A stretch of 64,000 nucleotides of DNA from Rhizobium sp. NLR16a (GCF_017948245.1 NZ_CP072865.1:1699501-1763500), one strand, 5' to 3'. Positions 17,639 through 25,074 are shown, counted from the first letter of the stretch. The notes: generated from the sequence alone by a model not told the origin. Program-made: numbers and translations.

Positions 17639-17910
17639 TTCGGCCCCCGTGCCATGGTTTCAGCCCTCGGCGCGCTCTTGGGCAGGTAGGCAATTGCCAC
17701 GCGGCGGCTGCCGCAAACCGGGCAGCGCATGCGTTGCGAGAGCATAGCGAGCGGGAAATCGCGCCCTCTTGTCGCCACCAGGGTGACGAGATCCAGCTTA
17801 TGCTTCCATTGACATTCACGCACGCTCTTCAGCCCCTCACGCTTCCCCCATGCGCATCTGGCGCTGACATCCCATCCTGCGTCCATTGCCTCGCCGATTG
17901 TTTCGGCCAT
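17632..17910 (-). CDS. Small prophage protein with CPVCGS zinc knuckle, first gene of the operon
   Basis: A 92-residue product. The N-terminus (AETIGEAMDAGWDVSARCAWGKREG) and the C-terminal 'MRCPVCGSRRVAIAY' are familiar from small proteins in rhizobial phages and genomic islands. With one CxxC near the end and one or two earlier Cys, it may bind zinc. The ATG is preceded by AAAGGGG. The promoter and LexA box at 17974-18007 lie about 65 bases upstream, making this the first gene of the four-gene reverse operon. Confidence 0.65.
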   Translation of the reverse strand: MAETIGEAMDAGWDVSARCAWGKREGLKSVRECQWKHKLDLVTLVATRGRDFPLAMLSQRMRCPVCGSRRVAIAYLPKSAPRAETMARGPKW

Positions 17911-17973
17911 GCGTCATCATCCCCTTTCGAGGTCCTTTCTGCCGCATTGTTGTTGAATGCCCCGCCCGAGCGC

Positions 17974-18007
17974 GTTCCTAATATGTTCTCATGATCGGGC
18001 GAGTCAA
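17974..18007 (-). promoter_or_regulatory. SOS-type promoter: LexA box over a sigma-70-like promoter
   Basis: On the reverse strand TTGACT (18007-18002) and ATATTA (17984-17979) are 17 bases apart. On the forward strand GTTC at 17974-17977 and GTTC at 17985-17988 are separated by exactly seven bases, matching the alphaproteobacterial LexA box (GTTC-N7-GTTC), and the box covers the -10 element. A bound repressor would block RNA polymerase, so the small-gene operon below should be induced by DNA damage. Confidence 0.75.
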
Positions 18008-18033
18008 TAATGAATTTGAAGACAACGAAAATA

Positions 18034-18051
18034 GCCCCGCCGAAGCGGGGC
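18034..18051 (-). terminator. Terminator hairpin (reverse strand), copy of the 15.2-kb hairpin
   Basis: A 7-bp CCCCGC-type stem with a CGAA loop, followed on the reverse strand by TATTTTCGTT. Stem, loop and some flanking bases match the hairpin at 15190-15207. It ends transcription from the reverse gene at 18197-18394 and insulates the LexA-box promoter just beyond it. Confidence 0.65.
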
Positions 18052-18196
18052 AATTGATCGAAAAAGGGGAAACGAGACCGCGCGTATCTGGGGCGATGTG
18101 AGAAGTTGGCTGCGTTGGTTCTCCCGCGCGGTCCCGACGTATTAACGGAAGAGAATGTGTAAGGTTCCTGTACGCTATCGGACAGGAGGTCTGCGA

Positions 18197-18394
18197 TCAG
18201 CTTAGCAGCCGCACTAAGGCATCCTCATCCATTACCCCATGCTGGTATGACCTAATGATCATGCTGGCTAGGTCCTCGCGCTCGGCATTTGAGACGAGCG
18301 GTCTGGCTGAGATGATGCGGTCATATACCCTCTGACAGAGGGCCAGTTCAGCGTTGTTCAGCGCGCATCGTGACACGGGCTGCAACGGGGTCAT
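18197..18394 (-). CDS. Small helical prophage protein, unknown function
   Basis: A 65-residue product with a good ribosome site (AAGGT) before the ATG. The sequence is helical with 'AELALCQRVYDRI' and 'EREDLASMIIRSYQHGV'. This type recurs in rhizobial phages and islands without known function. It is a single-gene unit: a terminator follows at 18034-18051, and the DNA ligase gene is divergent upstream. Confidence 0.55.
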   Translation of the reverse strand: MTPLQPVSRCALNNAELALCQRVYDRIISARPLVSNAEREDLASMIIRSYQHGVMDEDALVRLLS

Positions 18395-18522
18395 CGTCGT
18401 TTACCTTCTCAAAATAGACGCGCTCAACCCCGAGCGTATCGCTAGTTTCTGCTCGCCACGATCCAAGTCAATAATCAATCTGGGCCAATTGCTTTTTAAG
18501 GCGTTGCTGATGAACTGCCGGC

Positions 18523-19584
18523 ATGACAAAGCCGCCTCGCAAGCCTTCCCAGCCGCTGCTCGGTGCCGCTGACGCACCGCTCCGCAGTCGGCCGCGTAAG
18601 AAGCGTGACCCGGCACAGCATCAGCTCACTCTCGACCCGATGCCGGCGCGCATCGACCCTTGCCTCGCGTTGTTGAAGCCGCGGCCGCCGAAAGGCCGGC
18701 AATGGGCGTTCGAGGTGAAATGGGATGGCTACCGCCTGGCCGTTCATATCGAACCGAAGGGCGTCAGGATCCTGACCCGCGGCGGCCATGACTGGACCGA
18801 CCGCTTCCCCGCCATCGTGGCCGAGGCGAAACGTCTTTCTGTCTCTACGGCAATATTGGATGGCGAGGCTGTTGTATTTGACGAGGCGGGCCGGTCTGAC
18901 TTTGGCAAGCTTCAGCAATCGCTCGGCGGCCGCGGCGGAAAGCGGACATCATGGGAATCAGTCTGCATGGTCTTCGACATCCTCTATCTCGATGGTCATG
19001 ACCTCACGGAAACCGAGTTCACCGCGCGGCGTCATCTCCTCGAGGGGATAGTCCCGGCCGGCGGGGAGGAAGCGGTCCGTTTATCCGAGGAGATCGAGGC
19101 GGATGGCGAAACGCTCCTGCGCATCGCTTGCGAGCATGGGCTCGAGGGCATCATCGCGAAGGATCGGAACAGCACCTATCGCAGCGGCCGCGGCGGCGAA
19201 TGGCAGAAGATCAAATGCATCCAGAGCGACGGCTTCGCCATTGTTGGCTATCAGAGGTCCAGCTCGGCGTTCGGGAATATCGGCGCGCTGCTGCTTGCCG
19301 CGCGGAGGGACGGCCAACTGGTCTATGTCGGATCGGTCGGGACTGGCTTTAATGCAAGCGAGGCGCTGAAGCTTCGCGCTGCGATGGATAAGATGAAGGT
19401 GTCGGCGCCGGCGGTGAGATATTCCGGCGGGCGCAAGAACCTGATCTGGATCAAACCTACACTCGTCGCTGAAATCGAATATCGAGCCTGGACGCATGAC
19501 GGGAAGTTGCGGCACCCGTCATATAAGGGGCTGCGGGAAGCGGCTGACGGGGTGACCGTTTACGAGATACCGGCTGAAGCCTGA
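18523..19584 (+). CDS. ATP-dependent DNA ligase (LigD-ligase-domain / LigC type)
   Basis: A 353-residue enzyme that would seal DNA nicks with ATP. The adenylation motif is 'EVKWDGYRLAVH', with the nucleophilic Lys about residue 67. It is followed by 'ILDGEAVVFD' (motif III-like), 'CMVFDILYLDGHDL' (motif IIIa), 'EGIIAKDRNSTY' (motif IV) and 'GEWQKIKC' (motif V). The last 110 residues form the OB-fold with 'GYVGSVGTGF'-like sequence and a closing 'LRHPSYKGLR'. Only the ligase module is present; the polymerase and phosphoesterase modules of full LigD, and Ku, are not nearby. It is an accessory gene of the prophage; the Shine-Dalgarno is weak. Confidence 0.88.
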   Translation: MTKPPRKPSQPLLGAADAPLRSRPRKKRDPAQHQLTLDPMPARIDPCLALLKPRPPKGRQWAFEVKWDGYRLAVHIEPKGVRILTRGGHDWTDRFPAIVAEAKRLSVSTAILDGEAVVFDEAGRSDFGKLQQSLGGRGGKRTSWESVCMVFDILYLDGHDLTETEFTARRHLLEGIVPAGGEEAVRLSEEIEADGETLLRIACEHGLEGIIAKDRNSTYRSGRGGEWQKIKCIQSDGFAIVGYQRSSSAFGNIGALLLAARRDGQLVYVGSVGTGFNASEALKLRAAMDKMKVSAPAVRYSGGRKNLIWIKPTLVAEIEYRAWTHDGKLRHPSYKGLREAADGVTVYEIPAEA

Positions 19585-19693
19585 GTGGCCCATCAGGGCC
19601 AGCATAATTCGAAAAGCATTCAGCTTAGACATTGAGAGCGCAGGTTATATTTGGTATATTGGAACCTTTTCTTCAATATGAGGAGGGTTAGAC

Positions 19694-20110
19694 ATGACAT
19701 TTATGATTAAATGGCCTGTGCATCTTAATCCAGATGAGGAAACGATAAAGAAAATGCTCGAAGAGTCACTTCCGAGGATCATTGATTATCCTATCGACAA
19801 ATACATCGGACTTGATCCGCCAAGGCAAAAGGAAGTAATGGATTCGGTTGTTGACAGCTTGCAAGAGCTTCAGTCTCAGATTCCCCAGAGTGCCGATGTT
19901 TTACAAGCAGCAGTTCAGGGTATTACTGATGCGCACATAGAGGGCAAGGAGACCGGAACGTATAGCCATGAGGGAGCAGCAATCGGCTGCCTCGTCGGAG
20001 CGGCCATAGGAGGAGCTTTTGGTGGTTTTGCTGGTGCCAGCTTCGGTTGCACTGGGGGGGGCCTGATAGGGCGTGCCATCGGCGAGCGGCGGAAATTCGC
20101 ATTGCAATAG
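19694..20110 (+). CDS. Glycine-zipper protein, unknown function
   Basis: A 138-residue product with a strong ribosome site (GAGGAGG). The first 95 residues are charged and helical (DEETIKKMLEESLPRIIDY). They are followed by a Gly/Ala-rich hydrophobic segment (about residues 98-127, CLVGAAIGGAFGGFAGASFG) with G-x-x-x-G spacing that could oligomerise in a membrane. No signal peptide is apparent. I cannot assign a family. Glycine-zipper tails occur in pore-forming and lysis-type proteins, so a membrane-acting effector is possible but unproven. Confidence 0.55.
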   Translation: MTFMIKWPVHLNPDEETIKKMLEESLPRIIDYPIDKYIGLDPPRQKEVMDSVVDSLQELQSQIPQSADVLQAAVQGITDAHIEGKETGTYSHEGAAIGCLVGAAIGGAFGGFAGASFGCTGGGLIGRAIGERRKFALQ

Positions 20111-20144
20111 CTCCGCCCTATGGTGTGTTCTCAACACGGTATAG

Positions 20145-20459
20145 CTAGCCACTAGAGGGCGACGATTCCATCAACGTTGCCCTCTCGTCCAGCTCGTGCA
20201 CCGGCAGATAGGTGTTCTTCTCCATCCACTCCCGGACGATATACCTGATAGCGTCCTCGCGCGTCAGCACCAGCTCGCTCGAGACATTCCGCAGGGCTTC
20301 TTCAGTATCGTCATCGAGCACGATCAACCCTGAATTCCGCAACTGCAGCGCGGCGCGGCGCAGGATGATCAGCAAATCCCGGGCGGAAATTTCGACTATG
20401 CGGTTGGCGGCGTCCTCGAGGAGGGCCGCGAAGTCTGGCATCGTAGTGGGCTTCCGCAT
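20145..20459 (-). CDS. Small hypothetical protein with C-terminal RHH-like helices
   Basis: A 104-residue product from the ATG at 20459, which has AAGGA four bases upstream; an upstream in-frame start at 20534 is less supported. The protein is acidic and helical, with 'SELVLTREDAIRYIVREWMEKN' resembling the strand-helix of a ribbon-helix-helix or CopG-like DNA-binding unit. I recognise no family. It is followed on the same strand, further upstream, by the DUF1828 module, but a 105-base gap separates them. Confidence 0.45.
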   Translation of the reverse strand: MRKPTTMPDFAALLEDAANRIVEISARDLLIILRRAALQLRNSGLIVLDDDTEEALRNVSSELVLTREDAIRYIVREWMEKNTYLPVHELDERATLMESSPSSG

Positions 20460-20564
20460 GAGTCCTTCGGCATCTTTATTCTTTATTCGGCTGATATTTG
20501 TAGATCGCCGCAGATGCTTGAGCCGGAACTTCACCGCATCGCGGGTCGATGATAATGTTCGACT

Positions 20565-21323
20565 TTAAGCCGCTGAACGGTACTCAGTCACACCGGCCTT
20601 CGCCGCAAACACTGCGTCCGCGGACGAAGACAGGATTCGGCGAAGAGCAGCGTCAGTCCGGTCGTAATCGGCCAGTACTATCGCTGTTCTGGGGCGCTCG
20701 AACATCGCCGAAATGTCACCCATCTTCATATGCGCTGAAGCAACAGAAGAATGCGCGGGCGTAACAAACTCGAACACCGCATTGACCCTTTGATCTTCGA
20801 TGATCGCAGCGCCAACATCCCAGTTCTTCGAAGTCCCCCGAACTGTCGCGTCGAACACAGCGAGCTTTCCAAACGCCTCAGTAATCCGATTAACGAACAG
20901 TTCCCGAGAAACTTTGACCTTGTGGCGATCAAGCGCTGTCAGAGTGCGGTCAACTGATACTGAGGATGCATTCGCAATGAGTGCGACAGCCGCCGGAAGC
21001 TGATGGCTTTTGGCCTTAAGAATAAAGAAAGAGCGTTGATCGTATTCAACGGAGAACCGCTTTGCAACATCACTGGCCACCCGCGAAAAGACGTGGCCGG
21101 CGCCGAACATGTCGGCGTTCAAACACGCCTGGCCGTCGTCGGACACAAAAAAATTTCCCTTGTCCTCATCAAGTCTGACGACAACACCAGAGCCATTCGG
21201 ATATGTGACGGCCGTGGTGATGTAAGCTGTTCGGCCATCCACCACTGCATGCGAAAGCGACCGCGCAACTTCGTCCGCGATGACCTGCAGGTTTTCGTTC
21301 GTTAAACCAATTGAGGCGACCAT
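20565..21323 (-). CDS. DUF1828-domain protein (second gene of a two-gene module)
   Basis: I place the start at the ATG at 21323 (252 residues) because it overlaps the end of the upstream gene by 22 bases; in-frame starts at 21356 and 21491 would overlap more. The segment 'YPNGSGVVVRLDEDKGNFFVSDDGQAC' fits the DUF1828 pattern, in which a short beta domain ends in 'SDDG'. The C-terminal half (helical then 'NAVFEFVTPAHSSVASAH' and 'AIVLADYD') is like the DUF1829 region that follows DUF1828 in related proteins. Function is unknown; these proteins occur in mobile elements. The overlap argues for co-translation with the partner gene. Confidence 0.55.
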   Translation of the reverse strand: MVASIGLTNENLQVIADEVARSLSHAVVDGRTAYITTAVTYPNGSGVVVRLDEDKGNFFVSDDGQACLNADMFGAGHVFSRVASDVAKRFSVEYDQRSFFILKAKSHQLPAAVALIANASSVSVDRTLTALDRHKVKVSRELFVNRITEAFGKLAVFDATVRGTSKNWDVGAAIIEDQRVNAVFEFVTPAHSSVASAHMKMGDISAMFERPRTAIVLADYDRTDAALRRILSSSADAVFAAKAGVTEYRSAA

Positions 21324-21862
21324 GGCGGCGGCGGTACGTCCTTCATGCTGGGGCATTTCCAAACTTGCCCGCAAAAGTAAAGATACTCTGCAAATGTGGT
21401 AACATTCTGAGGTAAAGGAAGTGCTATCCCGATCTTCTTTTGGAAGAAGATATCCACGTCCAACCCCCTGTTCATGGGGTAAGGATGCCACCTATCATAA
21501 TAGGTGGCAAGGCTATGTTCTTCGTTGTCGATCCTCGGGTTATGATGCGGTTTCAATGGTTTCCATTCTACGGGATTGAGTCGGACGGTTCGGTTGCCGG
21601 TAGCCGCCGACCGTATTTCGATCTGCCCGTAGACGTTGCTCTCCCAAACTGATGCTGGTGTGGTCAATCGGACGGAGGCGCCGCCGCCGAGCCTTCCATT
21701 CAAACGGACTGATGTCGTCCATTGAAGCGTGCCGCTGGGTCGGTGCAATATTTTCTCCCAATCAACAACCGAATCCAGTTCTTTGTCGGCAGCGTCGACC
21801 ATGTCCAAATGGTCAAAAAAGCGCGCTAGCTGTTCTGGCGTCAATGCTTGGTTCCCCTGCAC
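21302..21862 (-). CDS. First gene of the DUF1828 module, unknown protein
   Basis: A 186-residue product from a weak GTG at 21862; a TTG at 21844, eight bases after GGGGAA, may be the true start. After a helical N-terminus the protein turns beta-rich, with 'TVRLNPVEWKPLKPHHNPRIDNEEHSL' and 'YYDRWHPYPMNRG' giving a cluster of His, Arg, Asp and Trp that looks like an active or binding site, and closes with 'FAEYLYFCGQVW'. The layout is like that of DUF6978-type partners of DUF1828 proteins as I recall them, but I could not verify homology. The stop overlaps the downstream gene. Confidence 0.5.
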   Translation of the reverse strand: MQGNQALTPEQLARFFDHLDMVDAADKELDSVVDWEKILHRPSGTLQWTTSVRLNGRLGGGASVRLTTPASVWESNVYGQIEIRSAATGNRTVRLNPVEWKPLKPHHNPRIDNEEHSLATYYDRWHPYPMNRGLDVDIFFQKKIGIALPLPQNVTTFAEYLYFCGQVWKCPSMKDVPPPPWSPQLV

Positions 21863-22171
21863 CTGGCGACGTATTCCGCGTTAGCGACATGGCAAATCGC
21901 TGCACGAGAGCTCCCCCCTGTCGTTGCTTCTTCCTGCCGCACCTTCGATCGGGGATTTAAGTTTAAATCTCGCGTAAGAGTCGAGTCCCTGGTTAGGCGT
22001 TTTTTTGCGACGCTCGCAAACACCTGCCGTCGGCAGAATGCTCGCATCAAGCCATTTAAGAAGCCAGCCATAACTCCGCGTTATCGTTGACCTGGTAAAC
22101 TCCATCAACAATATCGCAACACTGCCGTTTCAAGTTCAAATGGCCAGAGTGGGACAATAGGGTTTGGGTCT
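21863..22171. other. Intergenic region upstream of the DUF1828 module
   Basis: About 310 bases between divergent genes. No convincing gene is seen; short frames on both strands mirror one another. The centre is AT-richer (ATTTAAGTTTAAATC around 21955-21969, a near-palindrome) and may hold divergent promoters. Confidence 0.4.
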
Positions 22172-22582
22172 GTGAACCAGGTATTAAAATTCATTACGTC
22201 GCTGTTTATGGGAACGCTGCAGGAACGCTTCGCCAACGCTAAGATGATTTCTGACTATGTGGGCATGATAATCCGGTTAACTGCTATGGTCATTCTCACA
22301 AAATTCACTCAAGCTTCTCTTCCTTCGCTCGGGTTCGAAGCCAACGCCGCTGCGTCGCTATCGATCATGACGGTTCTCTATGGCATCTGTCTGCTGCTCC
22401 TCGTGTCGGTAATGACCGTTCCGTACGGAATTGCTGAGACGGCTATTTTTAAGAATTCGCGGAGGGGAATCGCGGGGTTTTTCTTTTTCTTGATGTCGGG
22501 CGTAATAGCCGTCGTTTTCTCCTACGGAATGATGGGCTTGGCTGGAATGTTAGCTATCGCAGTCATGCAAGGGATGAAATAA
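22172..22582 (+). CDS. Hypothetical membrane protein with 3-4 helices
   Basis: A 136-residue product from a GTG start. Hydrophobic segments occur at about residues 28-47, 62-85, 100-117 and 118-133 (for example LSIMTVLYGICLLLLVSVM and GIAGFFFFLMSGVIAVVF). There is no signal-peptide cleavage site and no known motif. It is divergent from the DUF1828 module and followed by a 180-base gap. Small membrane proteins in such prophage blocks often act in exclusion of other phages, which is only a guess here. Confidence 0.5.
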   Translation: MNQVLKFITSLFMGTLQERFANAKMISDYVGMIIRLTAMVILTKFTQASLPSLGFEANAAASLSIMTVLYGICLLLLVSVMTVPYGIAETAIFKNSRRGIAGFFFFLMSGVIAVVFSYGMMGLAGMLAIAVMQGMK

Positions 22583-22759
22583 GGGGAGCCTATTACATTG
22601 CGGTGGAACCAGTGCGTCTGGACATCATCGTCAACAAAGGCAGCGTTCGTCCGGCAAGGTTCAGTCCCGTGGAGCTGCATTGTGGAAAACAGGGATAACC
22701 AAGAATGTGATTAGCTCTTCTGGCGACTTTGGCATGGGTTGTTCCCAGGAGGTAACGCC

Positions 22760-23350
22760 ATGTCACTCGCCTATTTCGCCCGAAATGCCGCCAGCGCGGT
22801 GCGCGCGCGAAAGCGGATACGCCGGGAGGGATATAACATGCGGGGACACAAACTTTGGAGTGAGGCAGAGGATGCTGTCGTTCGTAAATTCGCGCCGGAT
22901 TACGCCAAGATTCACAAGAAGCTCCCACATCGGACACTTGTAGCGATTGGCACAAGATGCCGCCGGCTTGGCCTGAAGCAAAGGTTCCAGCACATTTATA
23001 GTGCTTCTGAAATTTCCAAACTGCGCCGCCTCTACGCTCGAGCGTCGAAAGAGGAAATATGTGCCGCGTTCCCTCATTCTACATGGATAAATATCCAACA
23101 GGTTGCCCGCTATCATCACATTCGCAGAGACCGCTGCAAGAATTATTGCCTGACTGGCTTCCCCACGCTAGACGAAGTTAGACGACGCTGCCGCGAGATA
23201 AGATGGTCGATGCCAGACCTCGACAAGGCGGCAAAGACGGGTACCTATTTCAGTCGGGCGGGATGGATCGGGAAAAAGATCAATCATCGAGCTTTGGGGC
23301 GCGCCATAGAAGCTCTCGACGGAGTCGTGAAAGCCGATTGGAACGAATAA
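22760..23350 (+). CDS. Myb/SANT-like DNA-binding protein
   Basis: A 196-residue basic protein. The ATG at 22760 has a perfect AGGAGGT seven bases upstream. 'KLWSEAEDAVVRKFAPDYAKIHKKLPHRTLVAIGTRCRRLGL' (read in pieces around residues 30-72) has the Trp-spaced helices of a Myb/SANT or homeodomain-like unit, and a second similar unit follows (SASEISKLRRLYARAS, then FPHSTWINIQQVARYH). Two tandem units suggest sequence-specific DNA binding, perhaps as a phage regulator or terminase-small-subunit-like protein. Lys/Arg content is high throughout. Confidence 0.6.
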   Translation: MSLAYFARNAASAVRARKRIRREGYNMRGHKLWSEAEDAVVRKFAPDYAKIHKKLPHRTLVAIGTRCRRLGLKQRFQHIYSASEISKLRRLYARASKEEICAAFPHSTWINIQQVARYHHIRRDRCKNYCLTGFPTLDEVRRRCREIRWSMPDLDKAAKTGTYFSRAGWIGKKINHRALGRAIEALDGVVKADWNE

Positions 23351-23410
23351 TCCGCCTTGGCCAGCTATCGAAGCAGGCGGCCTAACTGACTTTTTGGGAG
23401 TGCCATGGCC

Positions 23411-23650
23411 TCATTCCTTGCCGCCCAAGCGGACGCCTGGACGGCCATGATTGAGAAATTCGACACCCTCGGTCTCCAAGACTTTCTGAACAATCTGAAC
23501 ATTTGCCGCTCGGCCGGCTATCGGTCCGTTTCCGGCGCTCTCCATATTGCGTATTGTGTTGACGTTTAGTCCTGCCTTTTCTGCGAGTTCCTTCTGCTCG
23601 ATTTCAGCCAGAATTCGCGCGGCCTTTAACTGATTTCCGGTCGTTAGCAT
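23411..23650 (-). CDS. XRE-family transcriptional repressor
   Basis: A 79-residue helix-turn-helix protein: 'LKAARILAEIEQKELAEKAG' and 'LNVNTIRNMES' are the five-helix XRE/Cro core, with 'VQKVLETEGVEFLNHG' as the C-terminal extension common in small rhizobial regulators. It stands divergent from the two-gene operon at 23777, and their promoters overlap (23681-23730). That layout suggests it controls its own gene and the operon, like a phage switch or a toxin-antitoxin style regulator. Confidence 0.78.
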   Translation of the reverse strand: MLTTGNQLKAARILAEIEQKELAEKAGLNVNTIRNMESAGNGPIAGRAANVQIVQKVLETEGVEFLNHGRPGVRLGGKE

Positions 23651-23680
23651 CCAAAATTATCCCTCGAAACGATAAATCTG

Positions 23681-23730
23681 GTTATAGCACCTATTTTCCA
23701 TTTGACAAAACTAGTTTTCATAACTAGGTT
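23681..23730. promoter_or_regulatory. Overlapping divergent promoters with palindromic operator
   Basis: Forward: TTGACA at 23702-23707, a 17-base spacer and TAGGTT at 23725-23730. Reverse: TTGTCA (23708-23703), a 16-base spacer and TATAAC (23686-23681). The two -35 elements share five bases. A perfect 12-base palindrome, AAAACTAGTTTT (23707-23718), adjoins them, and a half copy (AACTAGG) follows at 23722. This is a likely operator of the XRE repressor. Confidence 0.6.
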
Positions 23731-23776
23731 AATGGTCATAGTTAATTCCCGACTTGTCTCACATAGGAGATCGAAC

Positions 23777-24640
23777 GTGCAGAACTATACGGTTCTGGCA
23801 GCCGCCGAAGGCTTGCCTTGTGCTACTCGCCGCGCCCTTCTTTTCGGCCTTGCCGCCGCGTCGACTACCGCCGCGATCGCTGTTGCGCCTGACGCGCAAG
23901 GCGCCGACGTTGTCCAGACCCAATCGCTTGCCCATCAGGCTGAGAACCCGGAACTGGTGACAGCGTACCAAAAATTTAACGCTGCATGCACGGAACTGAA
24001 AAAGGCTCATGATGAGCTGGAGTGGTTGGCGGACGAGTGGCGGCATCAGTGGCCGTTAGCACCGGAGGAGTTGCTGCTTGGGGCGAACGCGCAGGATGGT
24101 CGGTACACAGTGCCCGCTGAGCGCGACATCATCGGTCGCTATCTCGTCCGGGATACGAGCGAGCTTACCAAAAGATTCCCGGCCAAATTCCGCCGGGAAT
24201 TTCGGAAGACATGCTTCACGCTCCGGACCTCGCAGGATGAGCGTGAACGTCTGCGGACGTGGCTACAGCGTACTCCAACTGGAAGAACCGCAAAATCACT
24301 GGAAGAAAGCCGGGCGTTTCGCTTGAAGGCAATGAAAGAGTGCGAGCTGCGCATTCAGTTAGCCGAGCGGTACGAGGCCGAGACCACGCGGATCCGCAGG
24401 ATCTCGGGGGCTGACGCTGCGCAACAGCGTGTAAAGGACGCTGACGCTCAAGTTTATGAAGCTGCAGATGAGGTTTCCCGCTGCCAAGCTCGCACTGTCG
24501 CCGGCTTCAAAATGAAAGCCGATGCTCTTGCCATCACCGCGAGCGGGCTCATCACACTCACCGGCTCCGACAGCCCTCTCGGTCAGATCGCGCGCTTTGT
24601 GAACGCTGTCGCTGAATTTGCCGGGAGGGCATCCGTATGA
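23777..24640 (+). CDS. Prophage protein with Tat-like leader and helical body, unknown function
   Basis: A 287-residue product from a GTG at 23777 with AGGAGA upstream; a longer frame would begin at the -35 element itself and is rejected. 'TRRALLFGLAAASTTAAIAV' followed by 'APDAQGAD' is a twin-arginine-like leader. The rest is long charged helix with Trp-rich start (ELEWLADEWRHQW) and ends in a hydrophobic 'ALAITASGLITLTG'. Similar proteins occur at the ends of rhizobial prophages without known function. It is coupled to the next gene (ATGA overlap) and lies next to the attachment site. Confidence 0.55.
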   Translation: MQNYTVLAAAEGLPCATRRALLFGLAAASTTAAIAVAPDAQGADVVQTQSLAHQAENPELVTAYQKFNAACTELKKAHDELEWLADEWRHQWPLAPEELLLGANAQDGRYTVPAERDIIGRYLVRDTSELTKRFPAKFRREFRKTCFTLRTSQDERERLRTWLQRTPTGRTAKSLEESRAFRLKAMKECELRIQLAERYEAETTRIRRISGADAAQQRVKDADAQVYEAADEVSRCQARTVAGFKMKADALAITASGLITLTGSDSPLGQIARFVNAVAEFAGRASV

Positions 24641-24936
24641 GCCCGATGATCCAGGAGCTGCGCCGCGAAATCGTTGAGGCATGCATCGAGGAGTTGATCG
24701 CGCTCCTGGATCTTCTCGACGGCGATCCAGATCTCGAGGACACTGGCGACCTGGAACCGTCCATCTGTAGCACCCCGCAATTCGTCGGCGACCAGTGCAT
24801 CTACGACTTGGAACTCGATGACTGTGACTACGAAGAAGGCGGTGACGACGAAGACACGCTCGGCTGGGCAAACCCCATGGGCTTACGTGTCCACGTTGCG
24901 GACGAAGCCCGGCAGCTCATAGCAGCTACTAAGTAG
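24637..24936 (+). CDS. Small acidic prophage protein, unknown function
   Basis: A 99-residue strongly acidic product (runs such as DLELDDCDYEEGGDDED) starting inside the previous stop. The first helix (MIQELRREIVEACIEELIALLDLLDGDPD) may mediate dimerisation. Companions of the preceding gene of this type are seen in rhizobial prophages. Acidic small phage proteins can mimic DNA or bind regulators, but no evidence for that is visible here. It is the last gene before the prophage end. Confidence 0.55.
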   Translation: MSPMIQELRREIVEACIEELIALLDLLDGDPDLEDTGDLEPSICSTPQFVGDQCIYDLELDDCDYEEGGDDEDTLGWANPMGLRVHVADEARQLIAATK

Positions 24937-25029
24937 ACCTTGAGGGCGGATGACACCGAAAAGCGAACGGATCAGCTGAAGGCTGCATCTGCTCGCTTCC
25001 AAGAAAAGGAATGGTTCGCGTTAGTGAAC

Positions 25030-25074
25030 GCTACCAGAACACATTGCTACCATTTTGCTACCCAACTCGGTAGC
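25030..25074. repeat. GCTACC repeat cluster, probable integrase arm sites
   Basis: Three direct copies of GCTACC (25030-25035, 25046-25051, 25057-25062) and one inverted copy GGTAGC (25069-25074) occur in 45 bases; the last two form a hairpin with a six-base loop. Such clusters beside a phage attachment core are typical arm-type integrase sites. Confidence 0.55.

Noticed and set aside
15190..18051. Hairpins considered as a CRISPR array or other spaced repeat system
   Set aside because: Only two to three copies, kilobases apart, each with T-tract and at gene ends; they are terminators.
22680..22943. Forward and reverse frames around the start of the Myb-like gene
   Set aside because: The perfect AGGAGGT before 22760 fixes the real frame; the others lack ribosome sites.
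23702..23776. N-terminal extension of the prophage protein from TTG at 23702
   Set aside because: The TTG is the first bases of a TTGACA -35 element; GTG at 23777 has AGGAGA upstream.
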